From contig CAJFCJ010000006.1 of the NCBI GenBank assembly GCA_904063045.1, positions 1,850,946-1,914,945 of the forward strand: DNA of 64,000 nt, given 5' to 3'. The translations under genes were made by a program, and so were the position numbers. Origin of the DNA: Dimorphilus gyrociliatus (Eukaryota; Annelida; Polychaeta; Dinophilidae). Each line of letters starts with the position of its first letter. Within the stretch, counting starts at the first letter, position 1. This document shows, piece after piece, positions 37,901 through 50,396 of this stretch. The notes beneath the pieces were generated by a model. The model saw nothing but the letters and a program-made list of their open reading frames with translations, had not been told where the DNA came from and did not search any database.

Positions 37901-39376
37901 ATGGCGGAAACTGCAGAGGTTCGTTTAAACAATTTTACTAAATTACATCAATGTACTTATAGATAAATACTAATTATAATTAAGATAAGTAGATTAAGAT
38001 GATTAATTCAATTTTCTACAAATAAAAATGTTTAATTCTCTAAAGTATTGCCGAAATAAACTTTTTTTCAAAATGTGTTCTTTATATAAAACTTCACTAC
38101 AAGTAACATTTAAATCTATTTTCTTAATATAATTTAAAAGAAATAATAATTTAAATAAACAGGTAATCAGAAGATATAAAAGACGTTTTAATATCAAAAG
38201 AGACAACGATGTAAATCTAATTTATATGAGCAATAAGTATAAAAGATCAATAATATAATTATTAACTCTATAGTAATTGTATGTTTATGATTTCATTCCA
38301 AAATAGAAACATACAAGAGCTAAAAGAAGAAGATTTTATGCCATATAGATATTTAACTATTTTGTACTTGAATAACAATAAGGTATATTCCTATTATTTT
38401 TTAAATTATTAATAATTTATTGATAAGGAGTTATATATAAATGTCATTAATCCATAGCTATTTACAATAAACTTCTTTTCGGCTTGTATCAATTTAAGGG
38501 AGATATATTTACATCACAATAGAATAAGGTCGATTGCAAATTGTTTATATATGTTGACTTCCTTGAAGAGGCTACATTTGCATAATAATCAAATAAGCGA
38601 TTTAGAATCGACTATAAACGAATTTCGTAAAATGGTTGATTTAGAAGATTTAAGTATGTATTAACATACATTTTAATTCAATATAATATATCTAAAATAT
38701 TATTGTATTATCCATTAGATTTATTTAATAACCCTATTGCTCAGGAACGAGGCTATAAGCAATATGTTATAAGGCGTGTACCGCATTTAAAACTATTGGA
38801 TAGAGAAGGTGACAAAATAAAGAGAACTGTGCTATTCAATACTAATATTGTTTTTTTTTTGTCTATTTACTATTCAATTGATTATAGAAGTTACAAGAAA
38901 AGATAAGAGAATAGTTCCAGAAATTATAACTGTAGCATTTAATAGATGCAGTAGAGGACCGCCTGAAGTATTTTATCCACATTCTCCACCAATAACTGAA
39001 CTACCTCGTAAGGCTGTCTATTAATTGTGTGCTCTTAATACTATTAACGTCAATATCTGTTGACTTTGAACGATATAGCAAAGCATGAAGTCGCCAACAG
39101 CTTTTATAGAGATAAGTGAGTAAACTGTTAAATTTACTTAAAGATTCAAAAAAAATATTGCCCCAACCCTCCAATCTTTTTTTTAATGTTTTACTTTAAA
39201 AAAAATCAATCAGCCCTGCGATCGATATAGAGCAAGCTACCCAAATTCGCCAATCGAAAAGAAGTTGTAACCACTTTGCTCATATGGATTGGTCAATTGT
39301 GCCTAGAAGAGAAGAAAGAAGACAAACAAAAGTTAAATTCTCTACACCGTGCCTTATTAGTAAGATATGGCAATAA
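37901..39376 (+). CDS. LRRC72-like leucine-rich-repeat protein
   Basis: Exons 37901-37918, 38163-38236, 38307-38382, 38458-38653, 38719-38808, 38888-39007, 39079-39115 and 39214-39376 give 257 aa. The N-terminus has a basic RRYKRR stretch, then repeats of about 23 residues with LxxLxLxxNxI spacing (LTILYLNNNKL, LREIYLHHNRI, LKRLHLHNNQI, LEDLNLFNNPIAQ) and an LRR cap (YVIRRVPHLKLLDRE). This is the order seen in LRRC72-type proteins, which are linked to cilia. Exon 6 could read through to a stop at 39022 (196 aa). I prefer use of its GTAAGG donor because the next two exons then continue in frame (HEVANSFYRDN, then AHMDWSIVPRREER) with a basic tail. A further GTAAGA at 39360 could extend the gene. 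The exact family member is uncertain. Confidence 0.7.
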
Positions 39377-40932
39377 TCTTTTTCTCTTTTTTGAAAGTTT
39401 TTTACTTTTTTTTTCAAAAACGTGAACAAAAATTCTGTGCCACATTTTTTCGACAGTTTTATATTTATTTGTTAGTTTGTTTGCACGTGCCAAATTTTTT
39501 TTTGGAAGTTATAACCAAAGAAAGAACAGAAACAATGAAAACTGCATAATTTAGAGAAAAATCTATATTACTTTTATAATAAGACATAAAACCTATTTTA
39601 GTATTACAATTGTTTAGGATATTGAACAGAGTGATAGTTTCTTAGTGAACTGACAAATTCATAATTCTATATGTGCTGTGTGGCTTATTGTTAAAGGGCT
39701 AATATAGTTTTATTAAAGAATTAGAAAACATCATTTTTCTTTCTTTAAATTGTTATCAAGCGCCCAATAAATAATAAGTAGTGAATATTTCCTATATTTT
39801 TCTGCATTTAAGCAATGACATTGTGTTAGAATAGTTAATAGAGAGTAAGTCATATTGATTTTTCTTGTGTTTTGGTTCAACGATTATTCTTACGGAGACA
39901 TGACAAATAGAAAAAGCTATTCGCGTGAAAATAGAACAGTCTCTTTTTAACAAAAAATGTTGAATAATAATTCTAAAACATCTTTTTAAAGCGTTAGATC
40001 AATCTATTCTTGGCTTTTTGTCAAAATTTCACGTTTGCCTACGCAGTTTAAAGGATCGCTATTATGGTGACCGCTGCCGTTCAATATGCCAAAGAGGCAG
40101 TTCTCTTGACACGAGGTAAAACTGAGGGAAATGTATTAATTTTAGAGTTCTGCTTCAACACAACAATGTTGGACATCCGTATCCAATCTTGTAAAAACAT
40201 TAATTTGTATTGTACTTCACCCCTCGTGTAAATTCATACTCATTACTATTCTAGATTACAATTATTAATAGTTATATATGAAAAATGTATTGTAATGATT
40301 ATTTATTTAAAAATCCATCTTATTCTCTCCTTTTCCTATTGAATATGACACATTACCTTTGGAGAAATACTTTTGTTTGCTCAGGGTTATTTTCAGTTTA
40401 AATCCGAATGTTACAGGTGCTTTAGAATGGATTTTTTTTTTAATTAAATTCTATAGTTTTTCTTTTGACGCAATTCAATGAAAGAACTATTTGGCTTTAA
40501 CTATTACATATAAATGAATAATCGAAGTATCTTTCATATATGTAAATTTTATAAAGAATGGCAATTGATTTGAAGTATTAAAAACTTCACATATCAATAA
40601 CTTTTACATAAATGATGTTTTTTAGTCTAATTATTTGTATTTCTTTAATTTTAACAAAAATTTATCAGTGATATGTAATTAATTATCTCATTTACTAGCT
40701 TGTGCTGTTTTTGTAAAAGCTATCTTTATTGAAATTTAACACAACATTTTAAAAATTATTTATGAACAATTTAAAGAGTTAAAAAGCAGGTTAATTTATG
40801 AATTAAAATAGGAATTAATTTCTTTTTTCTTTTAATGTGGTTATTTTATCATGTTTGCTTTATAACAACTGATAATCTTCAACAATAATATGGTTAAGAT
40901 GTGTAAATAAAAGGCTGAATGGCTTGTGATTA
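39377..40932. other. Intergenic, with one small unexplained GC-richer segment
   Basis: About 1.55 kb. Mostly AT-rich with no exon. Around 40060-40120 the base composition is more balanced and a short frame opens (MVTAAVQYAKEAVLLTR at 40064), ending at a possible donor at 40116. No partner exon with a normal-length intron was found, so it is not called as a gene. Confidence 0.45.
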
Positions 40933-42042
40933 CTACCATTTGACTTCGTCTGATTTGAACACGACATCGAACGGCCACTTTCTCCATTGAGTCAAAGCGA
41001 GAGGTATTCGTCCTGGTGAGTAGGGTTTTAATCCTCTGGCTTTCATCTCCTCCAAAAAGCCAGGCACGAGAGGATGTGCTTTAGAATTTCTATAGAACTC
41101 CCATTCAATAAATATGGCGAATATCTTCACTTTGTCTAAAAAGCGTTTTGAATGTGAAAATGCTTTCATTTCATATCCTTGAATATCTACTTTCATAACA
41201 GCTTCAGTAAAATTGGCTACATCACTTAGATCATCCATAAGTATTGAGTGACTCGAGTTTGGTCCAAGTCCGCGATCGTTGGTCTTTGATTGAGAGATTC
41301 TGGTGTCACCCTGATTGTTTGAACTTCGTCTAAAATAAACCGTTTCTCGAGTATCTGTTATTGGATTTACAACTAGTGTCACAAATTTTTCTAATTTTCC
41401 TAATTTAATTGATTTATGCAATCTTCTAATGGTTGGATAATAGGGTTCAACAGAAAGAACAGGACGTTGAAGCGTTTTACTAATAAACAATGTATAAACG
41501 CCCAAGTTTGTTCCCAAATCTATTAAACCGGCCTTTGGTCTTTGCATAAGAAAGGATTTCACTTGATTTAGGTATCCAGCCTCCCAAGAACCAGTCCTCG
41601 CTAAAGAACCAGATACATGTAAATCCACTTTCGTATCATACAAACAAATTGGTGTATTCTTTCCTTGTCTTAAACTAACGCATTTAAACCTGTCGTTGTT
41701 AGGCAGAGATAGATTATAAACTTGAACATTTCCTTTTGAATATGTTAAATTCCCTAAAAAGCTAAGTTTCTTGTTGAAATCTGTGGCAAGATTAGTCATC
41801 GTCGTAACAGATCTTGGTTTATTGTCAAGAGTTTGAGGTTTTATTTGTTTAGAAGCAGGTATATCAAGGAATTTAACACGATAAACAGTTCCATTTTTCA
41901 TTTGAAGATATATGTTAAATCTATTTGAGAATAAGGTATAATCCATGTTTTTAAATAAAAACATAAAAAGTAAAAGCATAATTATAGCACAGAGGATAAT
42001 CCGTGCCTTTCTATTGAAGATACTTGCTGTTGACATTGACAT
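40933..42042 (-). CDS. FkbM-family methyltransferase-like type II membrane protein
   Basis: Single-exon gene of 369 aa. A short cytoplasmic N-terminus is followed by one signal-anchor helix (IILCAIIMLLLFMFLF), giving the type II topology of Golgi or ER enzymes. The C-terminal half is a class I SAM-dependent methyltransferase fold of the FkbM type: motif I GLIDLGTNLGVYTL at about residue 170, an acidic end of beta-2 (VLSVEPYYPTIRRL), and the FkbM-typical motif VMKVDIQGYEMKAF, followed by the hydrophobic strand IFAIFIEWEF. Metazoan FkbM-domain proteins are poorly studied; O-methylation of glycans or other secretory cargo is an inference. It lies 1.2 kb downstream of an N-glycan branching enzyme gene on the same strand, but too far for a shared transcript to be assumed. 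Confidence 0.85.
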   Translation of the reverse strand: MSMSTASIFNRKARIILCAIIMLLLFMFLFKNMDYTLFSNRFNIYLQMKNGTVYRVKFLDIPASKQIKPQTLDNKPRSVTTMTNLATDFNKKLSFLGNLTYSKGNVQVYNLSLPNNDRFKCVSLRQGKNTPICLYDTKVDLHVSGSLARTGSWEAGYLNQVKSFLMQRPKAGLIDLGTNLGVYTLFISKTLQRPVLSVEPYYPTIRRLHKSIKLGKLEKFVTLVVNPITDTRETVYFRRSSNNQGDTRISQSKTNDRGLGPNSSHSILMDDLSDVANFTEAVMKVDIQGYEMKAFSHSKRFLDKVKIFAIFIEWEFYRNSKAHPLVPGFLEEMKARGLKPYSPGRIPLALTQWRKWPFDVVFKSDEVKW

Positions 42043-43286
42043 ATTTCTATTTAGAATTCACAGAAACAAAATATTCAATGTAATTCAAAAGAAAAGCTGT
42101 TAAACTAGTTGATCAAAGCGCAGAAAACTTCGTTTAAAGCGGAAAAGTTTCCAACTGAACATTGTCATTTGAGCAAAGTCTTCATATATAGCAACAGCAA
42201 ATGTTTTCAGCCAGTTAATCGATAGATAGGTTAATGATTCATGTTGCGCGTGGAATTTGTATAGCTCTATTTAACAGCAAAATTTATTTTAAATAGGAAG
42301 AGCTACTACCTAGGATCTGTAAAGACCAATACCTTAAATACTTAAATACTATTGAAAATTAGTTTGCACGAGTTTTTTTCTCTATCATTAAGCAGATTAT
42401 ATATATTAGATTGTATATATACTGAAAATATTAATGATACGATATACAACATATAATTAAGAACGTGAACTTCTATCACTTTTTTCAAGTCACTAGTCGT
42501 TACTGTCCAGAGTTTTAATACAACGTTTTAAGAAGCGTGAAAGAATTGTCATAAAAGAAGTTTTACACTGCTATATGATAAAAACTTTTTACATTATACA
42601 GTAAAAGAAAGAGGTAAGTTAGGTATAAATTCTTACTTAACTTATTGCTGTAATAGTTTAATTGATTTTTTGAATCATTTATCATCATTTTCGTAGAAAT
42701 CAAGTTTTGTTTATAATTTCTAATAATCAAAATAAAGGGAAAGCGAATTCTCATTAGAGAAAAGAGAAAATTAAAAGTTCTTTCATAAAATAGTCATAGT
42801 AAATCGAAAGAATACTAATTTTACAATAATTGATAAGAATTAAAAAAAAAATCAATGAAAGTATTCCTGAAGGAAGATAATTAGAAATCTTAAAGTTTAA
42901 TTAATTTTAGTAGTTTTATCTTCTACTTCTCATCCTTTTATGCATTAGAAATGAAAGTTTTATAGCCCTATTTTATTTAAATACAAGTTAAATAATCTTC
43001 AAATAGGTTAAATAGTACATTTTTGTTCAGTCTCTGTAGAATTTAAACAATTATTTCACTTAGACATAATACATTTGATAAGTAAGTTATTAAAATGTAA
43101 CAATTAATTGTATTAGTTTTTGTGAGATTTTGCTGAAAGATGGTTGTCCTTTTTTAGTTAAAAAGAAAACTAAAGCAATATATCAATAATTTAAATTTCA
43201 GTGAAATATTGCTACAGCCCGCCAATTATGCTTATGTAATATTGTGGAGAGGTGACAAAAAGGTATTTTCATTTGTTTAATTGCAA
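42043..43286. other. Intergenic
   Basis: About 1.2 kb AT-rich between two same-strand genes. Nothing recognisable; a 63-residue open frame at 42563-42754 has no supporting motif. Confidence 0.5.
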
Positions 43287-45626
43287 TTATTTGTTTATAA
43301 AAACCGCTAATTCTCTAAATATTATCCAGTTTTGTTGTGTTCCCGTTATTCTAACTCTTAAGCAGTAAACTGATTCCTTTAAAGATTTGTCGAGTTCTTT
43401 AACGTCTACTTCCCCATTTTGAAATTTACCAATTTCTCTCCATGATTTGCAAGTAACAGATTCATCTCTTTCATCGGCAGGAAGATTAGTCTTCTCAAAG
43501 GCTGCTTCTAATACACCTTCTCTTAAAATATCACCAGCATGCTCAGGGGTTCCTGTTAACACAGCTGCTCTTTTTAAACGTAAACTATCTAAGAAAACTA
43601 CAGTAATAGTATCATTAATTTTAGGAGTTTTCGCCCAAAAGAAGTCAGTGGACATTGCATACATATGGTTAAGTTCATGATGTATATACGTTTCTAATGA
43701 AGTGTGAAGACTTGCAGATGGGTTATCACCTTTAAGCTGAACAGGGGCTGGTGCTTCTTTAACGTTCGAGCCGACCGAACCCGGAAAAAATCTGTCTTTC
43801 AAGCGATTTGGTTTCTTATTATCAAGAGATGAAACTAAACCCATGTGCTGAAAGAGTGTGGGTTTACGTAAAATAACTTTATGTTGTGCCATAGAATCTT
43901 TAAAGTAGCGTATAAGCCAATCTATTGGCTGTTCATCGTAGAAAGTCATCATATATCTGGCCAATTTCTCTAAATCAATGGATCTAACTAGTTTCCCAAT
44001 GAAACCAAGTTCAGAAAACTCTAGCATTGCCCATTGTCTATTGGAATTTTTTTTAACAAAATCGCGTATATGAGAAACATATCCGTCAGCGGGTAATACG
44101 TCGTCTTCCAATTGAACATAATACTCACTAATGTTTCTAGAATAAAGAAACATAAAAGAAAAGTCAATGACTTGTTTCGATCGCCATTGAACTCTCTTTG
44201 CCGGATCACGAAAATTTCTTTTGAGATTAACTAATTCTGGATAAAAAGATCGTGGAGCTTGTACAATTCTTAACAAACCATTACTCAGATCATTTTTAAA
44301 TAAATTACTTAGAATGACAATAGCTTTCTCATTATACTGCTTGTCAAAATCACCTAGTAAAACCACAATAACAACTTCTTCTTTTTCATTGTTTGTCATC
44401 TTTTCTATTAACGTTGCTATAGTGTCCTTGAGATATTTTAATCCATTGGCCCGTTGAATAGACGGAATAGCTATAGTCAGAAAACCTGTTTTTAAAAAAG
44501 AAATTAAAATTAATGTACATATCCAAATAAATATCAATAGTAAAAATTGGTTTGAAAAAATAGGTGTTTAAACAGCTACTCTTCCTATATACTGTAATAT
44601 ATTATCTTTATATAGTTAATTTTATTTCAAAAACACTTTATGGCTCTTTACATAGATTACAATACAACAAGTGACAATAGTGAATTTTTTAAATTACATT
44701 TAATAATTTTAACTAAAATAGTAATATTTAACTATTAGGCTTCATGTATTGTTAGCTTTAATTTACAATGCAGCTGTTATATAATATTGAATTATTCATT
44801 ATTGTATCATACTTGACGAGTAAAATTTACGTACTTTCAATACTTTTAAATAAACGTTGTTATCTACAAATTTTACAATAATCTTGTTAAAATTAAATAT
44901 ATTCAAGTTTGTAAAATATTTAATAAACAGGAAGTGTAAATAAAAATATAATAATGTTCTTTCAAAAACGTGCAGTTAATAATTCTGTAATCTACTGTTT
45001 ATTGTTAAATGTTTTTAAATTGCTATGGACTGGCTTAGATATGTGATTCTTTCTATATCCCATAATAATATAATATTATCAAGCTTTTAGTTTGAATTTT
45101 AACTGTTCTCTCTTTGAGTTATTTAGTCAATCTTCAATTTTTAATCAGTTTTTTCTTTTCTTTCTACTTTTAATTGAGCAGAGGAAGAGCGAGCGAAAGA
45201 GAAGGGGGTTCCCTACCCTCTATTGTATTAATCAGAGAATACACCTTTCAGACAATTTATTTAACTTGCTAATATAAATTTGATTAGAATTTTCTTTATT
45301 AAAATTAATTTCTATATTCATAATTACTTACCCTTTTTGTTTCTAATCTTTCCTATGGTTTTTACTTTGTCGTCGTCTAATTTTTTCCATTGTGGTAAAA
45401 CATCTGAAACTGATTGAGTGAAAGCAGAGACTGGAACTGCTGGCTGTTTCATATTTTGAATATAATGTTGCCCGCATGAAAATATCTCATTTTCTAATTG
45501 CTTAATTCGATCATTTGCTTGCTGTTTATCATTTGATTGCTGAAGGATTATTTTTATGTTGAGACAAACATAAAATGCCACTAGAACAGCGATAAACAAT
45601 TTTCCTGACAGAGTCTTTAAAGTCAT
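43287..45626 (-). CDS. MGAT4-like: Alpha-1,3-mannosyl-glycoprotein 4-beta-N-acetylglucosaminyltransferase (MGAT4-like, GT54)
   Basis: Golgi enzyme family that adds the beta-1,4 GlcNAc branch to the alpha-1,3 mannose arm of N-glycans. Two exons, 45626-45332 and 44485-43287, are joined in phase 1 over an 846-bp intron, giving 497 aa (vertebrate MGAT4A/B are about 535-550). The N-terminus has a signal anchor (LFIAVLVAFYVCLNIKIIL) and a coiled-coil-like stem (QQSNDKQQANDRIKQLENEI). The catalytic domain opens with FLTIAIPSIQRANGLKYL, followed by VVIVVLLGDFD and the acidic metal-binding motif YYVQLEDDV. FSELGFIGKLVRS, LFQHMGLVSSL and SVYCLRVRITG are family-typical. The C-terminal carbohydrate-binding-like segment is present. 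No missing key residue noted. Confidence 0.9.
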
Positions 45627-46220
45627 TATGAAATGTCTTGGATAATCATTTTAAGGCACACTATTCACGTGGAACTTGATTTTAGACTGTAAATTAATAA
45701 TAAAACACAAATAATCACAGCATCGAATGAATTGTTAGGACAGGTAGTTTCCTTACCAAAGGTACTAGTTTTCAGATAGTTGGGTCTCAGGTGAATATAG
45801 AAGCAATAATATATTGAATATTGATTCCCACCGTCCTATTGATGACACGCCATCTACTTGCTGTTTTTAAAAAAAACAAACATATCTCTTAAAATATATA
45901 TAAATATATAGTCAATAGAGGGTTTACTTATTTAACAATCTAAATTATTAATTAAATAATTACTAAATTATATTTACCTCAACAGTAAGAATAATTATTC
46001 AAGTTCTGTGATTTTAATTTAAAGACCTGCCGACTGAGATTATATTTTTCAGTCTTACTAAATACCAGACGTGGTATGCCTATGTAAAAACTTTTCTTGA
46101 TTAATTAAAAAAAATACAGTTTACCAACTTCTAATCACTGATTTATTATATCTTTATGTTCTTTATATTTAAAATTAATAATTACAATATTTATTGGGCA
46201 TATAGCTGTAAAATATACAG

Positions 46221-46244
46221 AATATATATATATATATATATATA
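46221..46244. repeat. (AT)n microsatellite
   Basis: AT dinucleotide run of about 24 bp in the gene-poor interval. Confidence 0.8.
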
Positions 46245-46340
46245 CAGTATATACATTTCAGCTGTTGTATCTTTAATACAAATGTTATAATAACATATAC
46301 ATAAAAGGCTATTAAATACTTAGAGAGATGGATAAAAAAT

Positions 46341-46365
46341 ATTTTTTTTTTAAAAAAAAAAAAAA
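46341..46365. repeat. Poly(T)-poly(A) perfect palindrome
   Basis: A T-run followed immediately by an A-run, able to fold as a simple hairpin. Probably a slippage product rather than a terminator. Confidence 0.7.
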
Positions 46366-47097
46366 ACAATGTTTATAATAATAAAAGTATAGTAGATGTA
46401 TTTAATAGAGAAAGAAAAAAGCAAATAAATAAATCTGCTAATATACTTTCAACAGGTGCTATGAATAAAGTATAATTAACAATATTTCATATATTATAAG
46501 TTTTCAATTACAATGATCTTCCTTCGTTCTATAAAGTTTCGATAAAATATAAATAAATAAAATACTATATGTCATCGTAACAAAAGAATATCAATTGGTG
46601 TACTTTGAAATTATCTATACATTTCTTTTTCTAATATTGCAATAACAGTTCTTATATATTTTCTTCTAAAGAAATAATTATCCTAGAATAGTATAGCTAT
46701 GTATTATAGCTGCAGTAAAAATGCTGCGATTATATCATTTTTTACAGTATATTAATGTTTTTACCAATTGGGGAGAATTATGTAACTACTAACCGATTTG
46801 TTAAGTAAATTTATCATTTATACAGTACAAGTAGAACTCTTTCTATTCTATTGACCTAAATTCTGTTCAAAAGTCAAGTGCACATAGATTTTAAAAATAG
46901 AATAATTTCCCTTTAAAAATTGTTCTAATTGATTAAAATCAAACGAACGTCTAATTTCTAAAAGTAGTTGAGGTTTTTTTTTTATTTATTCCTTTAGGTT
47001 ATTAATTAAAACGAATTGCTAGAAAAGTAGGATGAAATTTGTGAGGAAACTAATACAAATGTAAACAAAAGAGGAAAAGAAAAGAATATTATTCTAA

Positions 47098-47158
47098 GGG
47101 GCGGAAGGGGGAGCTAAAGGAGGGGAGGAGCTGGGAGAGGAGGAGGGGGGGGGGCGGA
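47098..47158 (+). repeat. G-rich purine tract with G-quadruplex potential
   Basis: About 60 bp, almost pure G/A on the plus strand, with many runs of three or more G, including a run of ten just before cgg. It stands out against a genome background of roughly 30% GC. No gene is adjacent. Confidence 0.7.
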
Positions 47159-47425
47159 AATATGTGAAACGCATAAATGTTAAAATTAAATAAAATCAAA
47201 ATTCACGATAAACAACTCTATTAAAATATTTTATAATTAACTTGATATTTTTACATATAAACTAGCCAAAGTAGCAATAGAAAAATTGAATAAAGTCAAT
47301 TATTATAAATTATTGAAGGTTAATTCCTATAAAAATTACTTTATATTACTCTTTTCCTTTCATTCTTGCTTTTCTTGCATTGTTTTTCATCAAAAGATTT
47401 AATTATTTTCAAGAAAATTGTTACT

Positions 47426-47451
47426 TCTCTCTCTCTCTCTCTCTCTCTCTC
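47426..47451. repeat. (CT)n microsatellite
   Basis: CT dinucleotide run of about 26 bp. Confidence 0.85.
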
Positions 47452-50396
47452 ATAACGTTTGATGAAGATTATCACACAAATTTTTGTTTTTTCATTTCAT
47501 ATTATATTTTCAATTGTAATATTTTCTTTTTGTTTTACTAATACCAACAATAGGTAAATGTTTTTTAATATTTACCATATTGTATTACACTGCTTATTAT
47601 ATTATAGAAGGAAAACGGAAATAATTCTTTTGATTTTCCTTTTATAATAGATTTGCTAGTAAGTTTTATATGTTCAATACCTTTTAAAATACATTAAAAG
47701 AGGTATATATTTAACCTTTTCTATGTAAATATTTTAAAAGGCTAAATCGTAAGTAATCTTTTAAGAATTTATTGAAAAAAAAAGGCGAAGGTAGAAAGTA
47801 TCGTCACGCTCGTAAGCGATTAGACGCTCTTTTATTATATTTAGTATACAAAAAAAAAAATACTCCTGCTTTTGCTTAAAATAACTTTTTGCTTAGAGTT
47901 TCTCTCTTCTGATGATTTCTTTCATGTTTGTTTTACTAGAAGAAGGGAAAAAAAACTACATATATTTCGTAATAATTTAATTAGCAAACTATTCAAGAAT
48001 AATCGATTTATCGCTATTAAAAATACGGTTGACTTATTCTATTAAAAAACAAAAAAGAAGAATAAGTTATGTAAAAATTTGATGCTAATATGACTTTAAT
48101 GACCATATAATTTATTAATAAGCTAGATAATTTAGAAGATAGAATATTTCTTTTTTATCTTAAGTATAGTCTTAAGAACTGTATTAAGCTTTTAATTGCA
48201 ATAAAATTAAGATTCTTATTTAATAAAATAGTGAAAATTTAAAAGGATAAATTATATATCAATTCATTCTATTGCAGCCATATATTCACTATTAATCGTC
48301 ATTACGCATTTTTTCCTTCGAAATATACTGCAAAAGCAAATTATTAATTTGCTAATACTGCAGAATATATTTGAGTATGCTATATATACTGCAAAGATAT
48401 ATATACATTTATACATTAATTGAATATCTTCTTCTCTTTTTATTAGTGGTAACTCATCAGATTTTCCTTCTCTTGCTAAAGTAGTGTAACAGTCTAAGCA
48501 AACAAAATAACGGTTAAAAAAAAGAATTAAATTGGGGTCAATATGCCTTAAATTTGCATGCTGACTATGTATATTCTTTCTAAGAAAAATTATTTACACT
48601 CAACATGATTGAACAATAATACTCTAAATGTACTGGAAAATTAACTGACAGCTTTCGAAATTACATTATAACGACAGAGGGCACTGAAATATAATTTCTA
48701 TACTTTAGTTTTGCCCAAGAGTTTAGCGTTACTGATGACTTGCATTAAACAAAACCTATTTATATATTTTCTATATACAGCATATATAGTAATGTATATG
48801 CTTGTATATAGAATATTCTAAAACTTGATTGAGTAGAAGAGTAAAAAACTTATAAAGGAATTGATTTGAAATTAAGGACTTTTAATAAATAGATAAGAAG
48901 GTAAAAAGTTGTAAAGCTTAATGTCATTTAAAAGAAACCAAATAGGAAAACTGTCGATATTCTTTGTTTCCTTTAATCTCATAGGGGGAAAAATTCCCAT
49001 CTGAATTTTACGACTTCTTAGACGGGTTTATACTTTAATTTTTTTTTTTTAATATATTTCTTCTAGTAGATCTTGTTTATTATCTTGTTCGTGAATTAAC
49101 CTGGGAGAAATAGAACCTGTATTTTGGTCCGCATGATCGATAATTATATGCAGGATCACGAATTCCTTCTAGACTTGTAAAAAAAAAAAACCTGGCTTAA
49201 TTGGATGCCTACAAAAGAGGCTTGTGACCTAATATGGGTTACTAGGTTTACTTTGATAAAATTATTTATACAGTACGAAATGAAATTTAGCAATGGAAGA
49301 AACACACCTATGACGCATATAGATGAGAAAAAAACATAATGTCATATTAATTTATGAATCCCTAGTGAGAAAAATATAAATAACATGCAATTATCGGGAA
49401 AAGAGATCCGACATTAGTAAAACATTCTAAGACTTTTCAAAAGAAATAATAGTCGTATCCACAACAATTATCAGCTAAACGTATCTCTGATTAGAGAAAG
49501 AAAAATGGTAGTAGATATTACGCGTTTATCAGAATATATAAGGAATGGAGGAAACATATCGTGTTCATAACGAATGTAGTAGATATAAACTAATAAGAAC
49601 TATATAATAGATGATTAAGCAAATAGATGCTATAACATAATATATAAGTATAAACTGTCTATATATTTATATAAAGTTGTTTGTCTATTCGTGCTAGTCA
49701 CATCCTTCATTATGATGGAGAATATAAAGAGAAGGGGAGTTGGAAGAGAGGACACCTGGCTATAGTGTACTAAAGTATTGTAAATAAGATGAAAATTAAA
49801 TAATTCACGAAATTATCCCTTCACCTAAAATGACTTAATATCATTAATAAATTTCCTCAGAGATTACTTCATTTTATATAATATAGAAAAAGAAACATAT
49901 AAAAATATCATAAAATATATATACAGATTGTTATTTACAAAATAACAAGGCAAAAATGGAGACAATCTTTCCATATGTACAATAAAATTCATTTAAAGCC
50001 CGTTTATACTGTATAAATGCATATATATTAGTATAATTTATATATATATATATGTTATATTCAGTTAAACGGAAATTATCTGAATCTAAACATAAGTGAC
50101 TTGATGTAATTTAAAAAACAAGTGAACGCTTTGAACAGAAAACTAAAAAAAATAGAAATAAAATTGGAAATTGGTAATAAAAAAAAACAAATGAAAAATA
50201 TTAAAACAGCTATTCAACATATCAGATTAGAATAAATGCAATAGAATGTAAATGTCATTTAAAAATAGGACGATAGTTTCTTCTACTATGACTTTGCAAG
50301 ATTGCTTATATAATAGAATTTTTTAAGATAATTTTGTAAAATACCAGAGGATGAAAATCAAACGAACAGTTTAATCTTCTCGATTCTCGAATGCTG

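Larger units (their letters stand above)
45627..50396. other. Long gene-poor AT-rich interval
   Basis: About 4.8 kb without an exon I can support on either strand. It contains an AT microsatellite at 46221-46244, a T-run/A-run palindrome at 46341-46365, a G-rich purine tract at 47098-47158 and a CT repeat at 47426-47451. Short frames here are low-complexity. It may hold regulatory DNA or non-coding RNA that cannot be recognised by eye. Confidence 0.5.
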
